A DNA stretch of 64,000 nucleotides. It comes from Lactococcus hircilactis (GTDB lineage Bacteria > Bacillota > Bacilli > Lactobacillales > Streptococcaceae). The notes below the pieces were generated by a model. The model did not search any database. It saw nothing but the letters and a program-made list of their open reading frames with translations, and was not told where the DNA came from. The position numbers and the translations under genes were made by a program. Of this stretch, positions 39,163 through 46,450 are shown one piece after another. Positions within the stretch are counted from its first letter, which is position 1. Every line of letters begins with the position of its first letter. Where the stretch lies: contig NZ_WITJ01000006.1 of assembly GCF_009601015.1 (NCBI RefSeq), positions 1 through 64,000 on the forward strand, read 5' to 3'.

Positions 39163-39249
39163 ATGAAAAAATATTATCCTATTTATACGCTTGTTTTTGA
39201 ACTAGTCATCGTTACTTATTCTATTATTTCTGTTGTTACTGTTTTTTGA
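39163..39249 (+). CDS. Short hydrophobic peptide (SHP-like) pheromone precursor
   Basis: A 28-residue peptide, MKKYYPIYTLVFELVIVTYS then IISVVTVF, with a good ribosome site (AAAGGGG, 5 nt before the ATG). It has the SHP layout: short basic start, hydrophobic core, and an acidic residue (Glu 13) followed by aliphatic residues. It is transcribed divergently from the Rgg-type gene, as most shp genes are. The C-terminus does not end in the GG often seen in streptococcal SHPs, so the mature peptide is uncertain. A longer in-frame extension to 39067 has no ribosome site and is rejected. Confidence 0.6.
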   Translation: MKKYYPIYTLVFELVIVTYSIISVVTVF

Positions 39250-39335
39250 TTTAATTTCAGTCAGGATTATTCTTAAGTGCGTTATCATTTGTATTTTGGA
39301 CGAAGCGTAAATGGAAAAAAGTTAAAAATCATCTA

Positions 39336-39432
39336 TTTTTCATTTCTGTCAGTACTGACAGAAAATTTTGAGTTGAAAATGCGAATCATCAGTAAAAAAT
39401 GGTTCGTTTTTCTGTTGTGATTGTAAGGAGAT
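39336..39432. repeat. Right 97-bp direct repeat of the accessory island
   Basis: 96/97 identity to 35128-35224. It holds a palindrome copy (39347-39360) and the true 3' end of the lipid-kinase gene. This copy is in its original context, because the kinase reads through it without a break. Confidence 0.95.
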
Positions 39433-40312
39433 CATCTTTTGTGATGGTGTAAGTTTCGCCATCAATTTGGACGGGTTGCGTGCTTTGGGGCTGGATTGTG
39501 AACTGTGACGCAATGGTGTGGAAAACTTTAGGATCGCTCAGATGTGTGGCTTTGAGGAGTTTTGGAATCAAAGTGAAAATACGAGGTAAAGGGTGACGCT
39601 CCACTTCTACCAAATGAATGTCGGCGTTGTGATTGCTTGCTTGGGGGGGAATTTTAAGGCCACCACCGAAATAAGGATGTTTTGTGAACGTCATTAAAAA
39701 AGCACGGTTAAAGTGGATTTCTTTTGTTATTTGATTTTCTGTCAGTACTGACAGCGTTGCTTCAAACGGTTTTTTTGAAAATAAAACATGTAATGCGCTC
39801 ATCAGATAAGCCAATTGTCCGAGTTTTACTTTATTTAGGACGGTTTTGAGTCGACTGTGATTGGTGGCTTTTACAATCGCAGCATCCAGTCCAATCCCGA
39901 TATTATTAAGGGCGTAACCTTCAAAGGTTTGTGCAGAATACTTCAAAAGATACAGTTCGCGCGCTTTTGCGTGTTCAAGTGCTAAAAAAGCAGTGATTGG
40001 ATCAAGAGAAATGCCTAAACTTCGTGCGAAATCATTGCCCGACCCTGCTGGGAGATAGGAAAATGGGAGATCTTTTGGCCAATGGTCGATCACAAGTGAA
40101 AGCGTCCCATCGCCACCGATGACTAAAAAACGATCCGTTTTTGTCATTTGTGATAAAATGGTTTGAATCAACTTTGCTTCTTGATTGGTTTGTGTGGTTG
40201 AAAAAAGTTTGTGATCAATCTGATGTGCTTTGAGATACGGAATTAATATTTCTACGGTGTGTTGCCCTTTTTGAGCACCAGAATGTGGATTTGCCAGGAT
40301 AAAATAAGTCAT
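39389..40312 (-). CDS. Diacylglycerol kinase family lipid kinase
   Basis: A 307-residue soluble or membrane-associated lipid kinase of the DagK/YegS type, which phosphorylates diacylglycerol or a similar lipid so it can re-enter phospholipid and lipoteichoic-acid cycles. ANPHSGAQKG (about 8-17), VIGGDGTLS (about 63-71) and LPAGSGNDFARSLG (about 86-99) are the family's nucleotide motifs. Its last 14 codons lie in the right island repeat. It contains the iterated palindrome at 39740 (read S-V-L-T). TAAAAT with an extended TG ends 6 nt before the ATG and no ribosome site is visible, so it may be leaderless. Confidence 0.92.
   Translation of the reverse strand: MTYFILANPHSGAQKGQHTVEILIPYLKAHQIDHKLFSTTQTNQEAKLIQTILSQMTKTDRFLVIGGDGTLSLVIDHWPKDLPFSYLPAGSGNDFARSLGISLDPITAFLALEHAKARELYLLKYSAQTFEGYALNNIGIGLDAAIVKATNHSRLKTVLNKVKLGQLAYLMSALHVLFSKKPFEATLSVLTENQITKEIHFNRAFLMTFTKHPYFGGGLKIPPQASNHNADIHLVEVERHPLPRIFTLIPKLLKATHLSDPKVFHTIASQFTIQPQSTQPVQIDGETYTITKDDLLTITTEKRTIFY
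39740..39753. repeat. Iterated palindrome, TA centre, inside the lipid-kinase gene
   Basis: TGTCAGTACTGACA read as S-V-L-T on the minus strand, in a surface-loop region. Confidence 0.9.
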
Positions 40313-40318
40313 GTTCTT

Positions 40319-40327
40319 ATTTTATCA
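40319..40327 (-). promoter_or_regulatory. Extended -10 of the lipid-kinase gene, probable leaderless start
   Basis: Minus strand TGATAAAAT, then AAGAAC and the ATG. No ribosome-binding site and no good -35. Confidence 0.5.
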
Positions 40328-40380
40328 AAAAAAGGCAGTAAAGTATCTTTTTAAAATTACAAAAACTGAAAAAAATTGAC

Positions 40381-40409
40381 TTGCATTTTTATGCAAAATA
40401 TATTATAAT
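40381..40409 (+). promoter_or_regulatory. Promoter of the amino-acid ABC pair with an operator-like dyad
   Basis: TTGCAT (40381-40386), 17-bp spacer, TATAAT (40404-40409). The -35 is half of the perfect dyad TTGCAT-TTTT-ATGCAA (40381-40396), which looks like a repressor site. Confidence 0.7.
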
Positions 40410-40455
40410 TATACTTAATTTAAAAATTAAATTTTCTAAAGAAAAGAGAGAACTG

Positions 40456-41142
40456 ATGAGCTGGAGTTTTTTACCGCATTATTTGCCTTATTTTAATGAT
40501 GGAATGGTTTTTACTATCATTATTTCAATTTTTGTTGTTGTTTTTGGAACCATTCTTGGCATTTTACTTGCCCTTGGAAAGATGTCTAAAATCGCTCCGT
40601 TACGCTGGATTTTAAATGCGTATATCGAAATATTTCGTGATACACCCATGTTGGTTCAAATCATGGTTGGCTATGCAATCATGGGGGGAGCCAATTGGCC
40701 AACAGTCCATGTTGGTATTTTAGCAGAAGATTTAGGACGTCTTGTTCCTGGAATTTTGATTTTATCACTTAATTCTGGTGCTTATATGGCTGAGATTGTA
40801 CGTGCGGGGATTGAATCTGTTCCTGCAGGGCAAAGAGAAGCTGCATATTCGCTTGGAATTCGTCCTGCTCAAGCGATGTCAAATATCATTTTACCGCAAG
40901 CGGTGAGAAATATTTTACCCGCTGTTGGGAATGAATTTGTCACAATCATTAAAGATAGCTCGTTACTTTATACTATTGGCGTGATGGAAGTGTTCAATGG
41001 GGCGTTGACTGTTGGAACGATGACTTATCAGACGTTGTCTCCAATGTTGTTTGCTTCACTTTATTATTTCATTGTCTGCTTTGCGTTGAGCCGCTTGTTG
41101 TCACGTTTTGAAAAGAAACTTGGAAAGGGATATGTGAAATGA
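40456..41142 (+). CDS. Polar amino-acid ABC transporter permease
   Basis: A 228-residue inner-membrane permease of the HisM/GlnP type, starting at [10 protein letters not shown] (ATG 40456); the longer frame to 40381 overlaps the promoter. About five helices are visible. The cytoplasmic EAA loop that docks the ATPase reads [33 protein letters not shown]-like [13 protein letters not shown] marks the amino-acid subgroup. The next gene overlaps by 4 bp (ATGA). No substrate-binding protein gene or fused binding domain is nearby, so the substrate (polar amino acid, possibly Gln, Glu, Arg or Cys) is open. Confidence 0.88.
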   Translation: MSWSFLPHYLPYFNDGMVFTIIISIFVVVFGTILGILLALGKMSKIAPLRWILNAYIEIFRDTPMLVQIMVGYAIMGGANWPTVHVGILAEDLGRLVPGILILSLNSGAYMAEIVRAGIESVPAGQREAAYSLGIRPAQAMSNIILPQAVRNILPAVGNEFVTIIKDSSLLYTIGVMEVFNGALTVGTMTYQTLSPMLFASLYYFIVCFALSRLLSRFEKKLGKGYVK

Positions 41143-41873
41143 ACGACTATTTAATTGAAATTAAAAATCTTCATAAAAATTTTGGAAAAAACGAAGTTCT
41201 AAAAGGACTGGATATCCAAATTAAAAAAGGCGAAGTGGTTGTGATGATCGGACCTTCAGGCTCTGGGAAATCTACTTTTCTTCGCACGATGAATCTGCTT
41301 GAGAGTCCTACAAAAGGTGAGGTGTATTTTGAGGGCACTAATATTGCTGATAAATCCGTTGATGTATTTAAACATCGTGAAAAAATGGGGATGGTTTTTC
41401 AACAATTTAATCTTTTTCCTAACATGACGGTTTTGGATAATTTAACCCTAGCACCTGTAAAAACAGGAAGACTCAGTAAAGAAGAAGCAGAAAAAAAAGC
41501 ACACGAGCTCCTTGAGCGTGTTGGCATGTCAGATAAAGCACAAGCTTATCCTCAAAGTCTTTCTGGAGGACAGCAGCAGCGTGTTGCCATTGCTCGTGCA
41601 TTGGCGATGACACCTGATGTGATGCTCTTTGACGAACCAACCTCAGCACTTGATCCTGAGATGGTTGGCGAAGTTTTGAATGTCATGCAAGAGTTGGCAA
41701 AAGAAGGCATGACAATGGTTGTGGTCACACATGAGATGGGCTTTGCTAAGAATGTCGCAGATCGCGTGTTATTCATGGCTGACGGCGTGATTGTTGAAGA
41801 AGGAAAACCAGAGCAAGTCTTTGATCATCCACAAGAAGCACGCACACAAGATTTTTTGGCTAAAGTATTGTAA
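41139..41873 (+). CDS. Polar amino-acid ABC transporter ATPase
   Basis: A 244-residue ATPase of the GlnQ/HisP family. Walker [10 protein letters not shown] (about 39-47), Q-loop [11 protein letters not shown], signature [15 protein letters not shown] and Walker [18 protein letters not shown] are all complete, with the switch His in VTHEMGFA. It overlaps the permease gene by 4 bp, so the two are translated together. Two palindrome copies follow (41885 and 41998), the second with the T run of a terminator. Confidence 0.92.
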   Translation: MNDYLIEIKNLHKNFGKNEVLKGLDIQIKKGEVVVMIGPSGSGKSTFLRTMNLLESPTKGEVYFEGTNIADKSVDVFKHREKMGMVFQQFNLFPNMTVLDNLTLAPVKTGRLSKEEAEKKAHELLERVGMSDKAQAYPQSLSGGQQQRVAIARALAMTPDVMLFDEPTSALDPEMVGEVLNVMQELAKEGMTMVVVTHEMGFAKNVADRVLFMADGVIVEEGKPEQVFDHPQEARTQDFLAKVL

Positions 41874-41884
41874 ACTGAGCGTTC

Positions 41885-41898
41885 TGTCAGTACTGACA
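41885..41898. repeat. Iterated palindrome, TA centre, after the ABC ATPase gene
   Basis: TGTCAGTACTGACA 9 bp after the stop. Its flanks do not pair further and no T run follows, so it is a weak terminator at best. Confidence 0.9.
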
Positions 41899-41991
41899 GC
41901 CCTTAAAATGCTGAGTTCTGTTTATTTTGAGCAGTCTAAAAACATTAAAGGACAAAGCTTAAATCAAAAACAAGTGCTTTAACTTCTCTCT

Positions 41992-42021
41992 AAGTTCTGT
42001 CAGTACTGACAGAACTTTTTT
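41992..42021 (+). terminator. Terminator on the iterated palindrome before mecA
   Basis: AAGTTC, TGTCAGTACTGACA (41998-42011), GAACTT and a T run: a 26-bp perfect inverted repeat with tail. Confidence 0.85.
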
Positions 42022-42058
42022 TCAAAATGGAATATCTCAATAACTTTTTTCGAGACTG

Positions 42059-42067
42059 TGGTATAAT
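42059..42067 (+). promoter_or_regulatory. Extended -10 promoter of mecA and a leader hairpin
   Basis: TGGTATAAT. The leader then contains CTAAAATG-TGTGTG-CATTTTAG (42080-42101), a perfect 8-bp hairpin that ends 39 nt before the mecA ATG. Confidence 0.6.
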
Positions 42068-42140
42068 GAAGATAAGAATCTAAAATGTGTGTGCATTTTA
42101 GCGAATGAAAATCAAGTGTTTAAGACAGAAAAGAGTTCCT

Positions 42141-42845
42141 ATGAAATTTGAAAATATCAATGAAAATACCATTAAAATAAGTTTAACTTTTGAAGATCTA
42201 TCAGAACATGATGTAAAATTATCTGATTTTTTCCAAAATCAACAAGTTATTGAACAATTGTTTTATGAGTTGGTTGATGAATTGGGCCTTGAGAATCGCT
42301 TTAATCAAACTGGAGTCCTGACGTTCCAAGTCCAGCCCCATCCTAAAGGCGTTCATTTAATTGTTTCAGAAGAACTTTTAGGGGATGGAGATGGTGAAAT
42401 TCCTGATGATCCAGAAGAATTTGAAGAAATGATGAATGGATTTTATAATAAACTCAATGAAATTGGATCTAATATGGCTGCAGAGCGTGGAATTAAAGAT
42501 TTTAATCCGGGATTAAATATTTCTGGATACAGTAATCTCAAAGAAAAACCTAAAGAAGTAGATTTTATTTTTTATGCCATTCGATTTGCAGATCCAATGT
42601 CTGTACTCGAGGCAGTTAAGAATGTTGTTTTTAGTGAAGAAACTTCCGAGTTATTTGAATGTGACGGTGCATTTTATCTGGTGGTGCTTGATAGCATCAA
42701 AAAACATGGTCACCTTCAAGTGGATAGTATGCGTGCGCGGTTGATGGAATTTGGGGCGCATTCAGAGTATAGTCGTGAGTACTTACAAGAGTATGGTCAT
42801 TGTTTAATTTCAGATCATGCGATGGAAAAACTCAGAAAAATTTAA
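42141..42845 (+). CDS. mecA: Adaptor protein MecA
   Basis: A 234-residue adaptor that brings substrates to the ClpC unfoldase. In streptococci it targets the competence sigma factor ComX. The start is ATG 42141 (MKFENINENTIKISLTFEDL), the conserved family start; the longer frame is rejected. An N-terminal substrate-binding domain is linked by an acidic, flexible stretch (GDGDGEIPDDPEEFEEMMNG) to the C-terminal ClpC-binding domain (about 145-234). It is followed after 9 bp by the tagO-like gene, the mecA-rgpG order known from streptococci. Confidence 0.92.
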   Translation: MKFENINENTIKISLTFEDLSEHDVKLSDFFQNQQVIEQLFYELVDELGLENRFNQTGVLTFQVQPHPKGVHLIVSEELLGDGDGEIPDDPEEFEEMMNGFYNKLNEIGSNMAAERGIKDFNPGLNISGYSNLKEKPKEVDFIFYAIRFADPMSVLEAVKNVVFSEETSELFECDGAFYLVVLDSIKKHGHLQVDSMRARLMEFGAHSEYSREYLQEYGHCLISDHAMEKLRKI

Positions 42846-42854
42846 AGGTAGCCT

Positions 42855-44174
42855 ATGTCAATTTCATCAATGCCCTTTGTGCTAAAATTTTTGATTGTTT
42901 TGATCATTACATTTAGTATTTCACTTCTTTTAACACCGCTGATGACGTTTGTCTCAAAAGCGATTGGTGCAGTGGATAATCCTAACGCAAGGCGGGTCAA
43001 TAATAAGCCAATGCCAACCGGTGGAGGACTTCCGATTTACATTGCTTTTGTCATTACGACGCTGATCATTCTTCCAATGATTGTACATGTCCAGCCTGCG
43101 TTCATCTCAACTATCCCTCTAAAACATGGCACACCACCGCATTTGCAGTCGTACTTCAATTACGTCTTTCCGTTTGTGATTGGTGGTGGAATCATTGTTT
43201 TGACGGGACTGATTGATGACATTAAAGAAATTTCACCTAAAATGAAATTATTAGGTCAAACGATTGCAGCTGTTTTTATCTGGTTTTTCACACATGCGCG
43301 ACTGGATAATATTAAAATTCCATTTGGTGGACCATTGGTCATTTTCCCAGAGTGGTTATCCTTTATTTTTACCGTTTTTTGGATTTTAGCCATCACCAAT
43401 GCGATTAATCTCATTGATGGTTTAGATGGATTAGCCAGTGGAGTTTCTGTGATTTCGCTGAGCACAATGGGATTAGTTTCTTATTTCTTTTTGCAAAGTC
43501 CCAACGTTTTTTTACCGATCACGATTTTTGCGTTGGTCGCTGCGATCATGGGATTTTTTCCTTATAATTATCATCCTGCCATCATTTTTTTGGGGGATAC
43601 TGGCGCATTGTTTTTAGGCTTTATGATTGCAGTGACATCTTTGCAGGGCTTGAAAAATGCGACTGCTGTGGCAGTTGTCACGCCACTTTTGATTTTGGGA
43701 GTCCCACTGACAGACACAGTGATGGCGATCATTCGACGCCGATTAAATAAACAAAGCATTACTGCTGCTGATAAGCGCCACTTGCATCATCGCCTGATGG
43801 CTCTTGGATTTACGCATCGAGGAGCGGTCTTGATTATTTATGGGATTGCAGGAATTTTTGCGTTTATTTCCATCATTCTTCAAGTTTCTAGTCGATTGGG
43901 TGGTGTTTTACTTGTCATTGCGTGTTTATTTGGATTAGAAATTTTTATTGAATTAGTTGGGATTTTAGGTGAAAATCGTCAACCCATGTTAAAAGCACTG
44001 CGATTCATTGGAAATTCGGGCTATCGTGATGCAGTTTTAAAGCATGAAAATTATGAAAAAAATCAGGATAATGAAGACACGATTGAAGTGGATATTCCGA
44101 TCATTTCCCCAAAAAATACGGAGAAAAAACCGGCAGCAAGACTGAGTCGGGTGAATAAGGATAAAAAAGAGTAA
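42855..44174 (+). CDS. tagO: Undecaprenyl-phosphate GlcNAc-1-phosphate transferase (TagO/RgpG type)
   Basis: A 439-residue membrane enzyme that starts wall-polysaccharide or teichoic-acid chains by moving a sugar-1-phosphate from its UDP form to undecaprenyl phosphate. It has about 11 helices. The family motifs are VDNPNARRVN...PMPTGGG (early loop), GLIDDIKEISPK (Asp pair), NAINLIDGLDGLASG, FLGDTGALFLG, and the cytosolic HIHH-type loop DKRHLHHRL. The C-terminal tail (about 385-439) is long, charged and cytosolic. The neighbour mecA and following suf genes match the streptococcal rgpG locus. Confidence 0.92.
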   Translation: MSISSMPFVLKFLIVLIITFSISLLLTPLMTFVSKAIGAVDNPNARRVNNKPMPTGGGLPIYIAFVITTLIILPMIVHVQPAFISTIPLKHGTPPHLQSYFNYVFPFVIGGGIIVLTGLIDDIKEISPKMKLLGQTIAAVFIWFFTHARLDNIKIPFGGPLVIFPEWLSFIFTVFWILAITNAINLIDGLDGLASGVSVISLSTMGLVSYFFLQSPNVFLPITIFALVAAIMGFFPYNYHPAIIFLGDTGALFLGFMIAVTSLQGLKNATAVAVVTPLLILGVPLTDTVMAIIRRRLNKQSITAADKRHLHHRLMALGFTHRGAVLIIYGIAGIFAFISIILQVSSRLGGVLLVIACLFGLEIFIELVGILGENRQPMLKALRFIGNSGYRDAVLKHENYEKNQDNEDTIEVDIPIISPKNTEKKPAARLSRVNKDKKE

Positions 44175-44184
44175 AAAAATGAAA

Positions 44185-44222
44185 AAAAACAGCTTGGTTT
44201 CTACCATTTCCGCTGTTTTTTT
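44185..44222 (+). terminator. Terminator after the tagO-type gene
   Basis: AAAACAGC (44186-44193) pairs with GCTGTTTT (44212-44219) around an 18-nt loop; T run follows. Confidence 0.75.
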
Positions 44223-44248
44223 GTTAGAATAGAACTGTTTAAGAAAAA

Positions 44249-44288
44249 TGTCAAATTAAATTGACAAATTAAAAATAGACAATACAAT
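44249..44288 (+). promoter_or_regulatory. suf operon promoter with an overlapping dyad
   Basis: TTGACA (44261-44266), 16-bp spacer, TACAAT (44283-44288). The -35 is the right arm of TGTCAA-ATTAAA-TTGACA (44249-44266), a perfect 6+6 inverted repeat that could be a repressor site. It gives a leader of about 46 nt to sufC. Confidence 0.7.
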
Positions 44289-44341
44289 TCACTCTATTTT
44301 CAGTTGAAAAGAAAAAGAAGAATTGTAAGTAAAGGAGCGAT

Positions 44342-45124
44342 ATGTCAACTTTAGAAATCAAAGATTTGCATGTAGGCGTTGATGAAAATGGCGTACACAC
44401 AAATATCCTCAAAGGGGTGAATTTAACAATTAACACGGATGAAATTCATGCGATTATGGGGCCAAATGGAAATGGGAAATCCACACTTTCAGCAGCGATT
44501 ATGGGAAATCCACATTATCATGTGACACAAGGTGAAATTTTATTTGATGGAGAAAATATTTTAGAGATGACCGTTGATGAACGTGCACGTTTGGGCCTTT
44601 TTCTTGCGATGCAATATCCAAGCGAAATTCCTGGCATCACGAATGCAGAATTTTTACGTGCTGCGATCAATGCGCGTCGTTCTGAAGAAGATAAAATCAG
44701 CGTGATGGCGTTCATCAAAAAATTGGACAAAAATATGGACCTCTTGAACATGAAAGAAGAAATGGCTGAACGCTATTTAAACGAAGGTTTTTCAGGAGGT
44801 GAAAAGAAACGCAATGAAATTCTTCAGCTTTTGATGTTGGAACCTACATTTGCGATTTTGGATGAGATCGACTCTGGACTTGATATTGATGCACTCAAAG
44901 TTGTTGCTAAAGGCGTGAACTCGATGCGAGGAAATAAATTTGGTGCGATGATCATTACACACTATCAACGGTTGTTGGATTATATCACACCAGATTACGT
45001 CCACGTGATGATGGATGGTCGCGTTGTAAAATCTGGTGGCGCAGAGCTTGCGCTTCGCCTTGAACAAGAAGGGTACACAGGAGTCGCAGCAGAACTCGGT
45101 TTAGATTATAAAGAAGAAGAATGA
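44342..45124 (+). CDS. sufC: Fe-S cluster assembly ATPase SufC
   Basis: ABC-type ATPase of the SufBCD scaffold for iron-sulfur cluster building, 260 residues. Walker A GPNGNGKSTL (about 40-49), signature FSGGEKKRNE (about 149-158) and Walker B FAILDEIDSGLDIDALK are complete, with the SufC-specific KKRNE after the signature. It has no membrane partner, as expected. First gene of the suf operon sufC-sufD-sufS-(two extra genes)-sufU-sufB. Confidence 0.95.
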   Translation: MSTLEIKDLHVGVDENGVHTNILKGVNLTINTDEIHAIMGPNGNGKSTLSAAIMGNPHYHVTQGEILFDGENILEMTVDERARLGLFLAMQYPSEIPGITNAEFLRAAINARRSEEDKISVMAFIKKLDKNMDLLNMKEEMAERYLNEGFSGGEKKRNEILQLLMLEPTFAILDEIDSGLDIDALKVVAKGVNSMRGNKFGAMIITHYQRLLDYITPDYVHVMMDGRVVKSGGAELALRLEQEGYTGVAAELGLDYKEEE

Positions 45125-45192
45125 GGAGGTTATGGTCTTGATCTTTGCGGTTACGTGATGTGACTGTCAAGGAAAAAGGGATCAAAAATGGT

Positions 45193-46449
45193 ATGAACGA
45201 AGAAATATTAAAATTTTCTCAGGCCCATGCTGAGCCTGTATGGTTAAAAGAACGCCGCCTCAATGCTGCTCAAATTTTTGAAACATCAAACGTTCCGTTC
45301 ATTGAAAAAGTACGTTTGGATCGTTTTAAATTAGACGAATTAAAAATTGCTGAATCAGAAGTTTCATCAAACGTGCCTTCGTTTACTGAAGTGTCTGATC
45401 ATCCTGTTTTAGCACAAGTTGGAAGTCAAACGGTCTTTGAACAACTGACGCCAGAGCTTTCAGAAAAAGGCGTGATTTTCACAGATTTCTCACAAGCACT
45501 GACAGAAATTCCAGAAGTGATGGAAACGTATTTTTCAAGTCTTGTGACTGCTGACGAAAATAAGTTGACAGCTCTAAATGTGGCAGCTTTTAATTCTGGT
45601 GCTGTCCTTGTTGTGCCAGATCATGTTGAAGTTAAGGTTCCACTTGAGAGTTTATTTTATCAAGACCGCTCAAGCGATGTTCCGTTTTACAAGCACATCT
45701 TGATTGTAGTCGGAAAAAACAGTAAAGTGGATTATCTTGAACGTTTTCAAAGTTTGGGCGATGGAAATCAGCAGGTTAAAGCGAATATTGTTGTTGAAGT
45801 CATTGCAAAAGATGGGGCACAAGTCAAGTTTTCTGCGATTGATGAATTGGGTGAAAACGTCACTGGATTTATCACACGTCGCGGATTGATTGGTGAGAAT
45901 GCAAGTATTGATTGGTCTATCGGTGTGATGAACGATGGGGATATTGTTGCAGATTTTGATAGTGAATTGCGAGGTCAAGCGAGTCATAGTAATATTAAAG
46001 CTGTCGGGATTTCCACAGGAAAACAAATTCAAGCCATTAATACGCGCGTGACGAATTACGGAAAAAATTCAGTCGGTCACATTTTACAAAATGGCGTCAT
46101 TCTTGATCGTGGGACATTGACGTTTAACGGGATTGGACACATCATTCACGGGGCTTCTGGAGCAGATGCACAGCAAGAAAGTCGTGTATTGATGTTGACT
46201 GATAAAGGACGTGGAGATGCGAATCCAATTCTGTTGATTGATGAAAATGATGTCACTGCAGGTCATGCAGCATCCGTTGGTCAAGTGGATGAGGAAGATT
46301 TGTTTTATATGCAATCGCGTGGAATTGATGAAGAAACGGCCAAAAAGCTTGTCATTCGTGGTTTTCTTGGTGCAGTTGTAACAGAAATTCCAATTAAAGC
46401 AGTACAAAAAGAATTCATCGAGACAATCGATAGAAAGCTGGACATTTAA
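45193..46449 (+). CDS. sufD: Fe-S cluster assembly protein SufD
   Basis: A 418-residue scaffold component of the SufBCD complex, made mainly of a right-handed beta-helix. It starts at MNEEILKFSQAHAEPVWLKE (ATG 45193), which matches the family start; the longer frame to 45145 is not supported. The conserved C-terminal His-bearing segment AGHAASVGQVDEEDLFYMQS and RGIDEETAKKLVIRGFL are present. The region GASGADAQQESRVLMLTDKG is typical. sufS starts 1 bp after its stop. Confidence 0.94.
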   Translation: MNEEILKFSQAHAEPVWLKERRLNAAQIFETSNVPFIEKVRLDRFKLDELKIAESEVSSNVPSFTEVSDHPVLAQVGSQTVFEQLTPELSEKGVIFTDFSQALTEIPEVMETYFSSLVTADENKLTALNVAAFNSGAVLVVPDHVEVKVPLESLFYQDRSSDVPFYKHILIVVGKNSKVDYLERFQSLGDGNQQVKANIVVEVIAKDGAQVKFSAIDELGENVTGFITRRGLIGENASIDWSIGVMNDGDIVADFDSELRGQASHSNIKAVGISTGKQIQAINTRVTNYGKNSVGHILQNGVILDRGTLTFNGIGHIIHGASGADAQQESRVLMLTDKGRGDANPILLIDENDVTAGHAASVGQVDEEDLFYMQSRGIDEETAKKLVIRGFLGAVVTEIPIKAVQKEFIETIDRKLDI

Positions 46450-46450
46450 A

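Larger units (their letters stand above)
35225..39335. mobile_element. 4.1-kb accessory island between 97-bp direct repeats
   Basis: Bounded by the direct repeats 35128-35224 and 39336-39432. It holds an ABC transporter pair, the remnant of a secreted peptide, an Rgg-type regulator and a divergent short hydrophobic peptide. It is visibly more AT-rich than its surroundings and has no copy of the iterated palindrome inside. No integrase or transposase is present, so how it was acquired (homologous recombination, a lost integrase, or excision/insertion at the kinase 3' end) cannot be decided. Confidence 0.8.

Noticed and set aside
39067-39249. 60-codon version of the SHP-like gene
   Set aside because: The first 32 codons span the promoter and lack a ribosome site; only the last 28 codons from ATG 39163 are supported.
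40430-40446. CodY box before the amino-acid ABC genes
   Set aside because: AATTTTCTAAAGAAA differs from the consensus at four positions, not enough to claim.
45491-45504. Near-copies of the palindrome in sufD, the LacI-type gene and rpoB (half sites such as CACTGACAG)
   Set aside because: They differ at two or more positions and half sites are expected by chance.
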